Assembly: GCA_964342465.1 (NCBI GenBank)
Contig: CAYFFQ010000026.1
Span: forward strand, 1 to 18,889
Source: MGIIb-Q1 sp964342465
Lineage (GTDB): Archaea; Thermoplasmatota; Poseidoniia; Poseidoniales; Thalassarchaeaceae
Reading direction: 5' to 3'
DNA: 18,889 nucleotides
A program made the position numbers and the translations under genes. Positions 1-7,015 of the stretch are shown piece by piece (the first letter of the stretch is position 1; the number at the start of each line of letters is the position of its first letter). A model generated the notes under the pieces. It was not told where the DNA came from. It searched no databases and saw nothing but the letters and a program-made list of their open reading frames with translations.

Positions 1-15
1 ATGATGCCCCCTCTC

Positions 16-29
16 CCGAACATGTTCCT
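16..29. promoter_or_regulatory. Recurrent palindrome, copy 1 (12/14 to CCGAACATGTTCGG)
   Basis: The sequence CCGAACATGTTCCT matches the consensus derived from the other copies at 12 of 14 positions. It lies in the intergenic region at the left edge, so the gene it would control is outside the window or unidentified. Confidence 0.45.
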
Positions 30-84
30 TCGGGTAACAACCGTGTATCGGCGGTAGGAATCGCCATCATCCACAAAATCAGTA

Positions 85-189
85 TGAAATGAACTTCGAT
101 TCATCACCTGAAACTGCGATGTGCAGGCCGGTTGGAAGTCAAGTTTTCTCGGTGTGAAATGAACTCCGATTCATCACCTGAAACGGCGA
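85..189. repeat. Direct repeat, two 35-bp copies 70 bp apart
   Basis: Copy 1 (85-119) and copy 2 (155-189) agree at 33 of 35 positions. Each contains ATGAAC(T/C)(T/C)CGATTCAT, which has inverted ATGAA/TTCAT arms, followed by CACCTGAAAC. The 35 bp between the copies is not repeated. Two copies with a dyad in an intergenic region suggest a duplicated binding site or a small remnant repeat; no function can be assigned. Confidence 0.7.
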
Positions 190-281
190 GATTCGTTCAT
201 AATCAGGCTAGACGGAATTTCCCTTCGGTGGATTCGCTCTCCCGAGCGCCTCCCCCTGTTGGTGGTCGCCCCCACTTGACT

Positions 282-2435
282 TCACTCCGATGCCATCATC
301 GGCAACTCATCGAAGTTGTGGCTTGGTGGCGGTGAGGTGGTTGACCACTCGAAGGTGGAGCCTCCCCAAGGGTTGTCCCCTGCCTCCTCCCCATTCTTCA
401 TGCTGCGGATGAAGTTCCAGAAGAAGAGCGCCTGACCAGCGAAGACCACGAATGAGCCGATGGTCGAGATGAGATGCTCAGTCGCCCATCCAGCGTCAGC
501 ACCGTAGAAGTAGATTCGGCGCGGCATGTCCCACATCCCGAACAGTGGAATGAATGTTAGGTTGATACCGACGAAGGTGAGCCAGAAGTGCCACCAGCCG
601 AGTTTCGTGTCCAACATCCTGCCGAACATCTTTGGATACCAGTAGTAGATACCCCCCAGTGTCATCACAGCCACCGCTCCAAGGGTGTAATGGAAGTGGG
701 CGACGATGTAGTAGGTCCCTCTCAATTGAACATCCATCGCCACACTTGAGAGATAGACTCCCGTGACTCCGCCGACGAGGAAGATGCCGACAGCACCCAT
801 CACAAAGACGAGAGGAAGTTTCTTGAAATCAGGCTTCGACTTGTAAAAGGTCGCCAGCAGACTGAGATAAATCAGACCGAAAGGCACACTCACCAATTCG
901 GTTCCTATGGTCTCAAACTTGCGGAAGGTCGGGTTGATACCTGTGATGAACATGTGATGCGCCCAGACAAGGACACTGATCACGGATGCGATGACCAGCG
1001 ACCAGACGATGATTCTGCGCCCATACAGCGTTCTCTTCACGAATGTTGGGACGACCTCCATGGCCATGCCGAGGCCGGGTAGGAGAACCACATAGACCTC
1101 CGGGTGCCCGAAGAACCAGAAGATGTGCAACCACCAAGTCGTTCCATCGATACTCGGGTCGAAGAACAGGGTTCCGAACACTCTGTCTCCGACAAGCATG
1201 AGGACCGCTCCGAGGAGTGCTGGGAAGATGGCTAGCATCAGAATCACAGTGAAGAGGATGTTCCAGGAGAACATCGGCATCTGCATGAGTTTCATACTCG
1301 GGACGCGCAACTGCAGGATGGTGACGAGGAAGTTGATGGTGCTTCCAGTGACTGAGAGGATCAACAGAACCAATCCTGCGCCGGCCAGTGAAACGCCAGC
1401 ACCCGGGCTATATTCAAGGCTGGTAAGTGGGCTGTAGAAGGTCCAGCCGGCATCAGCAGCTCCACCGAAGAAGAATCCGGAGGCGGCGACCAATCCCCCG
1501 AGAAGCAGAGACCAGAAAGAGAAGGCGTTCAATCTCGGGAAGGCCATGTCTCGCGCTCCTATCTGGAGGGGAACGATGTAGTTGGCGAAGGCAAAGGACA
1601 TCGGAGAGATGGCGAACAGAACCATCACCGCACCATGCATGGTGACCGCCTCGTTGAACAGCCCGCCGGTGAGGAAGTCGTTGTTGGGAACTATCAACTG
1701 TAGTCTGATGAGCAGGGAGAGAGCCATGCCGATGACCGCGAAGAGGATGGTCGTCCACAGGTAGAGGAGACCGATGTCCTTGTGGTTGGTGGTGGTCAGC
1801 CAATGCATCAACTCAGGTTTTCCGAAATCCTTCTTGAGGTAGAGAGAGAGAACCACTCCGGCGGCGACGGCGATTACCGCGAGGATGATTATCCACCAGG
1901 CGAGGTTGCTGAAGTCAACCAGTGAGCCACCTGATGAGTTCACTCCCTGCACACTGTATTCAGCCACATTCCATGAATCTCCTGCTGACTCATTATTGCC
2001 ATTGACAGAGTTTCCAAGAAGAGTGAAGGTGACACCATCCTTGTCGCTGTCTGGAGCAGTCCACTGGACTGCCCAAGTTCGGAAATCGTTGCCAGTTTCG
2101 GTGTGAGTAAGGTCGCCATCCGTGAGTGCTTGTGTGTTCGCATCCGTCGAGGCGAGCGTACCACTGCTGGCGTCGAGATTGAAGCCTCCGGCGTTAGTTC
2201 CACCGGCAGTCGGCCCACCACTGATTGTGACGGTCAGGTCGTATGTCTGGCCGGCGGAGAACTTGTCCGGCAAACCGTCCAAGGTGACGCTTACGCCGCT
2301 GTCACTCGCACCGTGACAGACACACCCGTTGTCAACAACCATGCCTCCGATTCCATCTTGTTCTGCCATCAGAGATGGCGCAATCATCACTGCACCCAGC
2401 AATGCGAGAATCAATACACATGTCTTTCCACGCAT
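282..2435 (-). CDS. coxA: Cytochrome c oxidase subunit I with N-terminal Reeler-like (choice-of-anchor V) domain
   Basis: Catalytic subunit of an A-type haem-copper oxidase that reduces O2 to water at the membrane. Residues 1-24 look like a signal peptide. Residues about 30-165 form a Gly/Thr/Asp-rich beta domain resembling choice-of-anchor V/Reeler domains, with C38, C40, H41 (CVCHG, not a canonical CxxCH). A transmembrane helix (about 178-200) leads into subunit I, which starts at TTTNHKDIG. Visible ligands are haem a H267 (MHG), CuB H444 with cross-linking Y448 (GHPEVY), H493/H494, and H580/H582 (VAHFHY). D296 of the D channel and E446 are present. The K-channel Lys is not: the PTGIK motif reads PFGLI (518-522). 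At 717 residues it is about 150-200 longer than a plain subunit I because of the N-terminal domain. The start overlaps the coxB stop by one base (TGATG) behind a perfect GGAGGTGAT. Confidence 0.95.
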   Translation of the reverse strand: MRGKTCVLILALLGAVMIAPSLMAEQDGIGGMVVDNGCVCHGASDSGVSVTLDGLPDKFSAGQTYDLTVTISGGPTAGGTNAGGFNLDASSGTLASTDANTQALTDGDLTHTETGNDFRTWAVQWTAPDSDKDGVTFTLLGNSVNGNNESAGDSWNVAEYSVQGVNSSGGSLVDFSNLAWWIIILAVIAVAAGVVLSLYLKKDFGKPELMHWLTTTNHKDIGLLYLWTTILFAVIGMALSLLIRLQLIVPNNDFLTGGLFNEAVTMHGAVMVLFAISPMSFAFANYIVPLQIGARDMAFPRLNAFSFWSLLLGGLVAASGFFFGGAADAGWTFYSPLTSLEYSPGAGVSLAGAGLVLLILSVTGSTINFLVTILQLRVPSMKLMQMPMFSWNILFTVILMLAIFPALLGAVLMLVGDRVFGTLFFDPSIDGTTWWLHIFWFFGHPEVYVVLLPGLGMAMEVVPTFVKRTLYGRRIIVWSLVIASVISVLVWAHHMFITGINPTFRKFETIGTELVSVPFGLIYLSLLATFYKSKPDFKKLPLVFVMGAVGIFLVGGVTGVYLSSVAMDVQLRGTYYIVAHFHYTLGAVAVMTLGGIYYWYPKMFGRMLDTKLGWWHFWLTFVGINLTFIPLFGMWDMPRRIYFYGADAGWATEHLISTIGSFVVFAGQALFFWNFIRSMKNGEEAGDNPWGGSTFEWSTTSPPPSHNFDELPMMASE

Positions 2436-3193
2436 CAGATATCACCTCCAGCGAGTTTCGCTGTTCTCCAAGCCTCATAATCGGCTTTTTCCATGACCTC
2501 GAGTTCACCTATCATGTCGGCGTGGAAGTCTCCACACAACTCGAAGCAGCGAATTGGATATGTTCCAGTCTCTTCAGCCTCAATCCAACCTGTGATGGAC
2601 CGGCTTGGAAGAGCATCAATCTTGACCCGATGCTCTGGCAGAGCGAAGTTGTGAAAGACATCTCCTCCAACTACCTCTAGAACGATGGGCACATCCACCG
2701 GAATGACCAGAGGTTCACCCGCAGCACTGGTGAAGTTGATGCCAGAATCTTGGTATTCGTATGCCCAATAATACTGGTAGCCGGTCACTTTGATGGTGAA
2801 AGACTCTTCATTGGTGTGGTCTTCGTACTTCTCAAAGAAGTCGATGGAATCGAACGTCACATCGGAAAGGACGAGCAGGAAGAGGGTGATGACGATGGTG
2901 ATAGCGACAGCCACCTTGCCACTGCCCCGCTCCAATGGAATGTCCCCGATTTGAGGCTCATCCTCTGTCTCACCTTCGACCGAGGTGGTCATAAGCCAGA
3001 GAAAGTAGATGTAGACTCCACCACCGATGACGGTACCGAGAACCCAATAGGTGGTGAAGAGATTGTTGTAGACATCGGCGTGTCCACCCGTCCCTCCCAA
3101 GCCGTTGAACCAGTTGAAAATGGATGCATAAGTCAGCATCAGAACGACAGTCACAGCGACGATGATTCCGAATTGTTTCTTGTCCCTTATCAT
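2435..3193 (-). CDS. coxB: Cytochrome c oxidase subunit II (CuA)
   Basis: Carries the CuA centre that takes electrons from a cytochrome c or blue copper donor and passes them to subunit I. Three hydrophobic segments are visible (about 8-28, 45-67, 93-112), one more than the usual hairpin of two. The extracytoplasmic cupredoxin domain follows, with the aromatic GYQYYWAYEY patch (138-147) and all CuA ligands: H181, C216, E218 (backbone carbonyl), C220, H224 and M227 in CFELCGDFHADM. The gene is one base from the coxC stop and has a textbook GGAGGTGAT five bases before its ATG. It overlaps coxA by one base, so the three genes almost certainly share one transcript and are translationally coupled. 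Confidence 0.96.
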   Translation of the reverse strand: MIRDKKQFGIIVAVTVVLMLTYASIFNWFNGLGGTGGHADVYNNLFTTYWVLGTVIGGGVYIYFLWLMTTSVEGETEDEPQIGDIPLERGSGKVAVAITIVITLFLLVLSDVTFDSIDFFEKYEDHTNEESFTIKVTGYQYYWAYEYQDSGINFTSAAGEPLVIPVDVPIVLEVVGGDVFHNFALPEHRVKIDALPSRSITGWIEAEETGTYPIRCFELCGDFHADMIGELEVMEKADYEAWRTAKLAGGDI

Positions 3194-3194
3194 C

Positions 3195-3980
3195 TCAGAT
3201 CACCTCCAAATAGACGATGAGGTAGAGAAGTATCCACACGACATCAACGAAGTGCCAATACCAAGTGATGGCTTGGAAGGAATCATTCCTGTCCTTGGTG
3301 TAGAACCCGCGAGAAACCAATTGGTAGGCGGTGAGGAAACAGATGATGCCGGCAAGTACGTGCAGACCGTGTAGACCTGTCAGGGCGAAGAATGCGGTGC
3401 CGTAGGCGTGGTCACTCCAGAGGAACCCTGCATGAATGTACTCGTAAATCTGAACCGCGAGGAAGACGAGACCGAGAAGTGCAGTCAGGCGTATCAACGA
3501 CTTGCTCTTGGAGACATCATCATCTCGCAGAGCGTGAAGTGCCTTGTGACCGGTGAATCCCGAAGTGATGAGAATTAGTGTGTTGATGCTGACCAGTGTC
3601 AGGTTGTGCTCGACACCTTGAGGTGGCCATGAGCCCCCGACCGCGTCCTCCCAGGTCACAGTGTGCCAGCGGGCCCAAAACCAGAAGGCAAAGAAACTGG
3701 CGAAGATGATGACCTCGGTGACGATGATCCAAACCATCGCCCACGATGCGTTGCCCCACTCCCCCGAAGAGACACTCGGACGGGAGTCCCACATCATCGC
3801 ATCCTCTTTCACCCAAGAGAAAATCGAGTAGACAGTTAGTGCAAGACCTATTATCAGGAAGGGCCACACCAGCAATCCAGCCAGTGTCAGGGCTATTCCC
3901 AATGACAACAACAGAGGCACCAAACTGTTGTGCACCTCGCCATCTCCATGCTTACTCGTCAGCGGCTTGTCTCCGCTCAT
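3195..3980 (-). CDS. coxC: Cytochrome c oxidase subunit III
   Basis: Membrane subunit III of the A-type oxidase, about 261 residues with seven hydrophobic segments. Family marks are VTEVIIFASFFAFWFWARW in the middle, HGLHVLAGI, and the C-terminal WYWHFVDVVWILLYLIVYLEVI. The frame is open to 4058, but the start at 3980 (MSGDKPLTSKHGDG) is preferred. It has a GGTGAG Shine-Dalgarno just upstream, and the extra 26 codons would overlap the promoter's palindrome and Fur-like box region. It is the first gene of the coxC-coxB-coxA operon. A TATA-like box lies at about 4095-4100 (reverse strand), a Fur-box-like palindrome at 4066-4084 and the recurrent palindrome at 4051-4064, so expression is probably under metal or redox control. 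Confidence 0.94.
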   Translation of the reverse strand: MSGDKPLTSKHGDGEVHNSLVPLLLSLGIALTLAGLLVWPFLIIGLALTVYSIFSWVKEDAMMWDSRPSVSSGEWGNASWAMVWIIVTEVIIFASFFAFWFWARWHTVTWEDAVGGSWPPQGVEHNLTLVSINTLILITSGFTGHKALHALRDDDVSKSKSLIRLTALLGLVFLAVQIYEYIHAGFLWSDHAYGTAFFALTGLHGLHVLAGIICFLTAYQLVSRGFYTKDRNDSFQAITWYWHFVDVVWILLYLIVYLEVI

Positions 3981-4050
3981 TTCCACAATCTCACCGCTCA
4001 CGGATAACACGCTCGCTAACCGGACCGAGTAGGGGGGGTTAGGCGACACC

Positions 4051-4064
4051 CCGAACATGTGGGG
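4051..4064. promoter_or_regulatory. Recurrent palindrome, copy 2, in the cox leader
   Basis: CCGAACATGTGGGG, 12/14 to the consensus; the left half-site is intact and the right is degenerate. It lies 70 nt before the coxC start and directly next to the Fur-like box. Confidence 0.5.
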
Positions 4065-4065
4065 C

Positions 4066-4084
4066 GAGAATGATTCTCATTCTC
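4066..4084. promoter_or_regulatory. Fur-box-like palindrome in the cox promoter
   Basis: GAGAATGATTCTCATTCTC. The first 13 bases form the dyad GAGAATnATTCTC (one central base), and a third overlapping ATTCTC hexamer follows. Read on the minus strand it matches the classical Fur box GATAATGATAATCATTATC at 16 of 19 positions, the differences being A/T to G/C at equivalent spots. It lies about 10-30 bp downstream of the TATA-like box, where a bound protein would block initiation. The Fur-family gene is the next gene upstream (4246-4680). Confidence 0.65.
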
Positions 4085-4090
4085 ATCACA

Positions 4091-4103
4091 GGTGAATATA
4101 CCA
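4091..4103 (-). promoter_or_regulatory. TATA-like box of the cox operon
   Basis: The minus strand reads TGGTATATTCACC, an AT-rich core in an otherwise GC-balanced region. An archaeal TATA box here would place the start site near 4070, inside the Fur-like box. It is about 115 nt upstream of the coxC start. Confidence 0.4.
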
Positions 4104-4245
4104 TTGAAATCGCCTCTGGATGAGCGAAGATTTGCGGTGAAGAAACCTGTTGAATGTCGCTGGAGAAACCGGTCGCAAATGGGTTCAGAATCCGATAGGG
4201 TGGCTACACGAGATTCCGAAGTTGATTGTGGGGGTGCGGAAGTCC

Positions 4246-4680
4246 TCAATCGATGGAGAGACAGCCATCGCATACTCCAGAAATGACTATTTGGATTTCG
4301 AAACACAACTCATCACCCCGACGCTGCAAATCCGGCTCGTAGGCGGATGATATCAGTTCGCTGATGAGAGAGAGGTCGGTGGTCACATTGGTCACGCAGT
4401 CGCAACGGGTGCAATGCAGGTGGGCGTGAGTCTTCTGACCGGGGCAGTATCGGGTGTCGTTGTCAAGGTCTACACGATTGATAGCACCCATCTCCACCAG
4501 TCTGTTCAGTTGCCGATAGACCGTGGCCATCGACATTCTGTCACCAGCAGACATCAACTCGGTGTGGATGGTGGTGGCGGATGGGTGGTCCTTCCGAGAG
4601 GTGATGACATCGTAGACCAGACGCTGTCTGGTGGTCATGCCAAACTCGGCAACTCGAGAGGCGCGGCTCTCCGAAACCAT
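4246..4680 (-). CDS. Fur-family metal- or peroxide-responsive repressor
   Basis: Ferric-uptake-regulator family transcription factor, 144 residues from the chosen start (MVSESRASRVAEFGMTTRQ), which is the usual length for the family. The N-terminal winged helix is recognisable in RLVYDVITSRKDHPSATTIHTEL and MATVYRQLNRLVEMGAINRVD. The dimerisation half has HAHLHCTRCDCV and a second pair in GVCDGC near the C-terminus, i.e. the two CxxC pairs of the structural zinc site. The frame stays open to 4782, but the extra residues do not resemble the family and cover the palindrome at 4741-4754; a later ATG at 4638 is also possible. Whether it is a Fur, Zur or PerR type cannot be decided from the motifs alone. 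The Fur-like box in the neighbouring cox promoter makes the oxidase its likely target. Confidence 0.88.
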   Translation of the reverse strand: MVSESRASRVAEFGMTTRQRLVYDVITSRKDHPSATTIHTELMSAGDRMSMATVYRQLNRLVEMGAINRVDLDNDTRYCPGQKTHAHLHCTRCDCVTNVTTDLSLISELISSAYEPDLQRRGDELCFEIQIVISGVCDGCLSID

Positions 4681-4740
4681 GGCCAATCGGGGTCGCCATC
4701 CCCCTTTGAACCCGATGGAACGCCCCTCAGGTGTGAAAAA

Positions 4741-4754
4741 CCGAAGGTGTTCGG
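4741..4754. promoter_or_regulatory. Recurrent palindrome, copy 3, between fur-like gene and secreted-protein gene
   Basis: CCGAAGGTGTTCGG, 12/14, with both outer half-sites CCGAA and TTCGG intact. It is in the divergent spacer, 60 nt before the chosen fur-like start and 49 nt before the chosen start of the gene at 4804, so it could serve either or both. Confidence 0.5.
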
Positions 4755-4803
4755 TGTTACTTGCTTGGCACATCGGCCACAACGTCTCTTCGTGGGAGAT
4801 GGA

Positions 4804-5406
4804 TTGAGGGTTGAGTTGTTGCTGCCGGTGGTGTTCATCCTGCTGGCCATTTTCCTCGCGCTTTCACCGACCATCCTCCTTTCCGGTACGGAGTCTCCGG
4901 TGACAGATGTCAGCCGTTCAGACCTCCACAAGGGTCAGTTGGCGGCGATAGTCGCCTTGGAACCTGCGACAACTCCGAGTGATGTCGCCGCCGGCCATCT
5001 TGCCATCCGCGATGTCATAATGACTCCGAGCGGCAACCTGTTGGTCGCCGGCTCATTCGTCGATACTCTATCATTGGGTGATGACAACCACACTTCCCGA
5101 GGTCTGCGCGACATCTTCGTGGCCGAACTGGAGACATCAGGCGTGTGGCTGTGGTCGGCCACCGGTGGTGGTAGTGGTGGGGATGATGTCATCGCACTAA
5201 TGGTCGATGATGAGGGATTTCATGTTCTCGGCCGCGGATACGGCAATCTCACATTCGGTGGTCACAGCGCTGAGATGAGTGGCTCCTATGGGCAGAACAG
5301 TTGGCAGGCCGACTTGACCCATGCGGGTGAATGGCTAGCGGTCTCCAAGATAGACCCAATTCTTCTTCCCGAAGTTTCGTCATCTCTGTGGTGCGGTTTC
5401 CGTTGA
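4804..5406 (+). CDS. Small secreted or membrane-anchored SBBP/beta-propeller-like protein
   Basis: About 200 residues. An N-terminal hydrophobic segment (LLLPVVFILLAIFLALSPTILL) is a signal peptide or membrane anchor. The body resembles the repeats of SBBP/beta-propeller secreted proteins: a strand DVIMTPSGNLLVAGSFVDTLSLG, then RDIFVAELETSGVWLWSATGGG, then a second weaker round GFHVLGRGYGNLTFGG and NSWQADLTHAGEWLAVSK. Only about two repeats are present where such proteins usually have many, and the tail after WLAVSK is not repeat-like, so it may be a truncated relative. There is no good ATG: TTG 4804 behind GGAGATGG and GTG 4792 are the plausible starts. It runs divergently from the fur-like gene. 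Role unknown. Confidence 0.6.
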   Translation: MRVELLLPVVFILLAIFLALSPTILLSGTESPVTDVSRSDLHKGQLAAIVALEPATTPSDVAAGHLAIRDVIMTPSGNLLVAGSFVDTLSLGDDNHTSRGLRDIFVAELETSGVWLWSATGGGSGGDDVIALMVDDEGFHVLGRGYGNLTFGGHSAEMSGSYGQNSWQADLTHAGEWLAVSKIDPILLPEVSSSLWCGFR

Positions 5407-5462
5407 ATCCACTTCCCCCACGATTCTTGAAGTGCAACGAATTACGCATTATTCCATGCGAA

Positions 5463-5885
5463 TCAGGGCTTTTTCCGTTTGCTGGAGAGTTTGGACATCA
5501 TGGCGAGAATGTCCCTTTCTGTCACTATTCCCACCAATACCTCATCTGCTACATCCATGACAGGAAGCCTCCTGATTCTGTGCGCTGACATCATCTGAAT
5601 CGCATCGTGGCAACCCGCATCTTCCGAGACGGTCAATACTCTCTTTGTCATCACCTCACTCACCGGCGTCCTCCATAACCAGTCCAGTGAACCGTCCATC
5701 ATGTGTTTGTGGAGCAGTTTCAGCAAGTCGGATTCGGTGAATATGCCGACGAGAAAATCGTTTTCATCAATAATCACGACTGACCCTATTCTGCTGTTCA
5801 CCATCTTGCTGATAGCCTTCGGGACAAGGCTCGAATCGGGTATTGTGATGACATCTTCACTCATCACTCTCGAGACGATGACCAT
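5463..5885 (-). CDS. CBS-pair protein 1
   Basis: A 140-residue protein made of two CBS domains and nothing else. CBS1 is about residues 5-60 (VSRVMSEDVITIPDSSLVPKAI ... GSVVIIDENDFLVGIFTESDLL) and CBS2 about 77-133 (VSEVMTKRVLTVSEDAGCHDAI ... IRRLPVMDVADEVLVGIVTERDIL). Such pairs bind adenine nucleotides (AMP, ATP, SAM) or other ligands and act as energy sensors, usually through partners. The C-terminus is basic (KLSSKRKKP). An AGGTGTGA stretch precedes the ATG and a dyad lies 26 nt upstream. The next gene encodes a second 140-residue CBS-pair protein, suggesting an ancient duplication or a heteromeric sensor. Confidence 0.88.
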   Translation of the reverse strand: MVIVSRVMSEDVITIPDSSLVPKAISKMVNSRIGSVVIIDENDFLVGIFTESDLLKLLHKHMMDGSLDWLWRTPVSEVMTKRVLTVSEDAGCHDAIQMMSAHRIRRLPVMDVADEVLVGIVTERDILAMMSKLSSKRKKP

Positions 5886-5911
5886 GATTCACACCTACGA
5901 GTGGCAACTCC

Positions 5912-5927
5912 TTGATTTCTAAATCAA
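5912..5927. promoter_or_regulatory. AT-rich inverted repeat in the CBS-pair 1 promoter
   Basis: TTGATTT-CT-AAATCAA has perfect 7-bp arms around a 2-bp centre, 26 nt before the ATG at 5885. The AT-rich run on the minus strand also suits a TATA region, so it may be a core promoter, an operator, or both. Confidence 0.4.
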
Positions 5928-5951
5928 TTATTCTCAACTTTGGATGACATC

Positions 5952-6374
5952 TCACCATTCGCGACTCATCACTAGGTCGGGGTAGTGCCTCATCAGGTCG
6001 GTCTGAGAGATGATGCCGACGAGTTTGGTTCCTCTGACTACGGGGATTCTGCGAAATCGGTAGTCACGCATCCGATTTATTACTCCGTTGAGAGTCTCTT
6101 CCGCCTGCACTGCGACGGCCGGATTCGCCATCCAGTCACGGACCAGGTCGTCGGTCAGGTCGCCGCCGTTCTCTGATGCGGCGCGGCAGACATCTCTCTC
6201 AGTCAACATTCCGACGAGATTCCCTTCCCCATCGACGACGGGGAGGCCGCCTACTGAGGAGCGGTGCATCTTCTCGGCGGCGATGAACATAGGGTCATCA
6301 GTCTCGACAGTCTCCACATCAATGACCATCAGGACACTCACTTCGTCCGACGCTGAGAGCCTCGTCTTGTGCAT
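5952..6374 (-). CDS. CBS-pair protein 2
   Basis: From the chosen ATG (MHKTRLSASDEVSVLMV) it is 140 residues, the same length as its neighbour, and again consists only of a CBS pair: first domain VLMVIDVETVETDDPMFIAAEKM ... GLPVVDGEGNLVGMLTERDV, second VRDWMANPAVAVQAEETLNGVI ... RRIPVVRGTKLVGIISQTDL. The frame is open to 6551, but the extra 59 residues are low complexity and run across the palindrome at 6412-6425, so they are probably untranslated promoter. No strong Shine-Dalgarno precedes 6374; ATG 6419, inside the palindrome, is the alternative. Predicted adenylate-type ligand sensor; partner unknown. Confidence 0.85.
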   Translation of the reverse strand: MHKTRLSASDEVSVLMVIDVETVETDDPMFIAAEKMHRSSVGGLPVVDGEGNLVGMLTERDVCRAASENGGDLTDDLVRDWMANPAVAVQAEETLNGVINRMRDYRFRRIPVVRGTKLVGIISQTDLMRHYPDLVMSREW

Positions 6375-6411
6375 GGAGAAACCGAACTGCCCCGCTTCAA
6401 TCAGGCCACTC

Positions 6412-6425
6412 CCGAACATATTCGG
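6412..6425. promoter_or_regulatory. Recurrent palindrome, copy 4, upstream of CBS-pair 2
   Basis: CCGAACATATTCGG, 13/14 to the consensus, 37 nt before the chosen start of CBS-pair 2. The flanks extend the dyad by one base each way (CCCGAA...TTCGGG). Confidence 0.6.
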
Positions 6426-6483
6426 GATGCAATCCGGTGAAGAAAACACGATGGACAACCATCGAAATTGTGGTTCATCCGCG

Positions 6484-6978
6484 TCACGTTCTGAGAATCG
6501 AGACACCCAACCAGAAGACGATGATGGCGAGAACAAGGTTGATTCTTCCATAGAGGGTCATCCTTCTGCGGAGTTTGTTTGCGCCCTCCGAATCGGGTTC
6601 CTCGCTCCACGCGGCGATGGCCTTCGGGCCGAGTTTGAAATCGTGGAGGGCAGCGGTGATGAAGATGACCAAACCGCCGACCATCTTCCACGCAATCGTG
6701 CTGCTCGGCTTCTCAGAATGCCCGTCTGCGGTGGTAAAGGCCTGCCAGCCGGAGATGATGTCCGAGAGAATCACTCCAGTGACGGCGACGGAGCAGAGAC
6801 AGACCCAGGCGAGCAATCTGAATCTCATTCCTAAATCATTCAGAATCACGACATACTCGCTGCGTGGATGTCTATGGCGGACGAAAGGGACAACGATTGC
6901 AGCATAGAAGACCATCGAACCGAGCCATGTTGCTGCTGCTGTCAGGTGGATGAAGGTCACTACCGGCCAAGTCTCCAT
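6484..6978 (-). CDS. CopD-like four-helix membrane protein
   Basis: About 164 residues from the chosen ATG (METWPVVTFIHLTAAATWLG), with four hydrophobic segments: about 5-33, 52-73, 95-111 and 143-161. The layout and the histidines H11 (FIHLTAAATWLGSMVFY) and H112 (ALHDFKLGPKAI) resemble CopD/DUF-type integral membrane proteins linked with copper handling or haem binding. A role in copper supply to the cox enzyme is possible but inferred only from family resemblance and proximity. The frame extends to 7125, but that extension contains the palindrome at 7016-7029 and is non-conserved-looking. A GAGGTGA lies 17 nt before the ATG, rather far for a Shine-Dalgarno. Confidence 0.7.
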   Translation of the reverse strand: METWPVVTFIHLTAAATWLGSMVFYAAIVVPFVRHRHPRSEYVVILNDLGMRFRLLAWVCLCSVAVTGVILSDIISGWQAFTTADGHSEKPSSTIAWKMVGGLVIFITAALHDFKLGPKAIAAWSEEPDSEGANKLRRRMTLYGRINLVLAIIVFWLGVSILRT

Positions 6979-7015
6979 ATCAACGCCGAAGAGAGTCACC
7001 TCGTTGAACCGCTTA

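Larger units (their letters stand above)
1..281. other. Intergenic region left of coxA
   Basis: No convincing gene is seen here; the short open frame at 132-335 runs into coxA on the other strand and looks like a shadow. The stretch holds one copy of the window's recurrent palindrome (16-29), a pair of 35-bp direct repeats (85-119 and 155-189), and a small hairpin just downstream of coxA (arms CGCTC 235-239 and GAGCG 244-248) that could help end the cox transcript. It probably also holds the promoter of a gene beyond the left edge. Confidence 0.6.

Noticed and set aside
85..189. Possible CRISPR repeat pair
   Set aside because: Only two copies with diverged ends, no further units and no cas genes.
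622..635. A 12/14 match to the recurrent palindrome (CCGAACATCTTTGG)
   Set aside because: It lies inside coxA and encodes the conserved PKMFG of subunit I, so the match is explained by coding.
2750..3220. Plus-strand open frame opposite coxB
   Set aside because: Shadow of a gene with all CuA ligands on the other strand.
3981..4058. Upstream in-frame start of coxC (MFGVSPNPP)
   Set aside because: The start codon falls inside the palindrome and the extension resembles no subunit III; the ATG at 3980 has a Shine-Dalgarno.
6375..6551. N-terminal extension of CBS-pair 2
   Set aside because: Low-complexity, crosses a palindrome, and removing it gives a 140-residue protein identical in length to its neighbour.
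6088..6834. Long plus-strand open frame opposite CBS-pair 2 and the CopD-like gene
   Set aside because: Antisense shadow of two recognisable genes; no domain or hydrophobic pattern.
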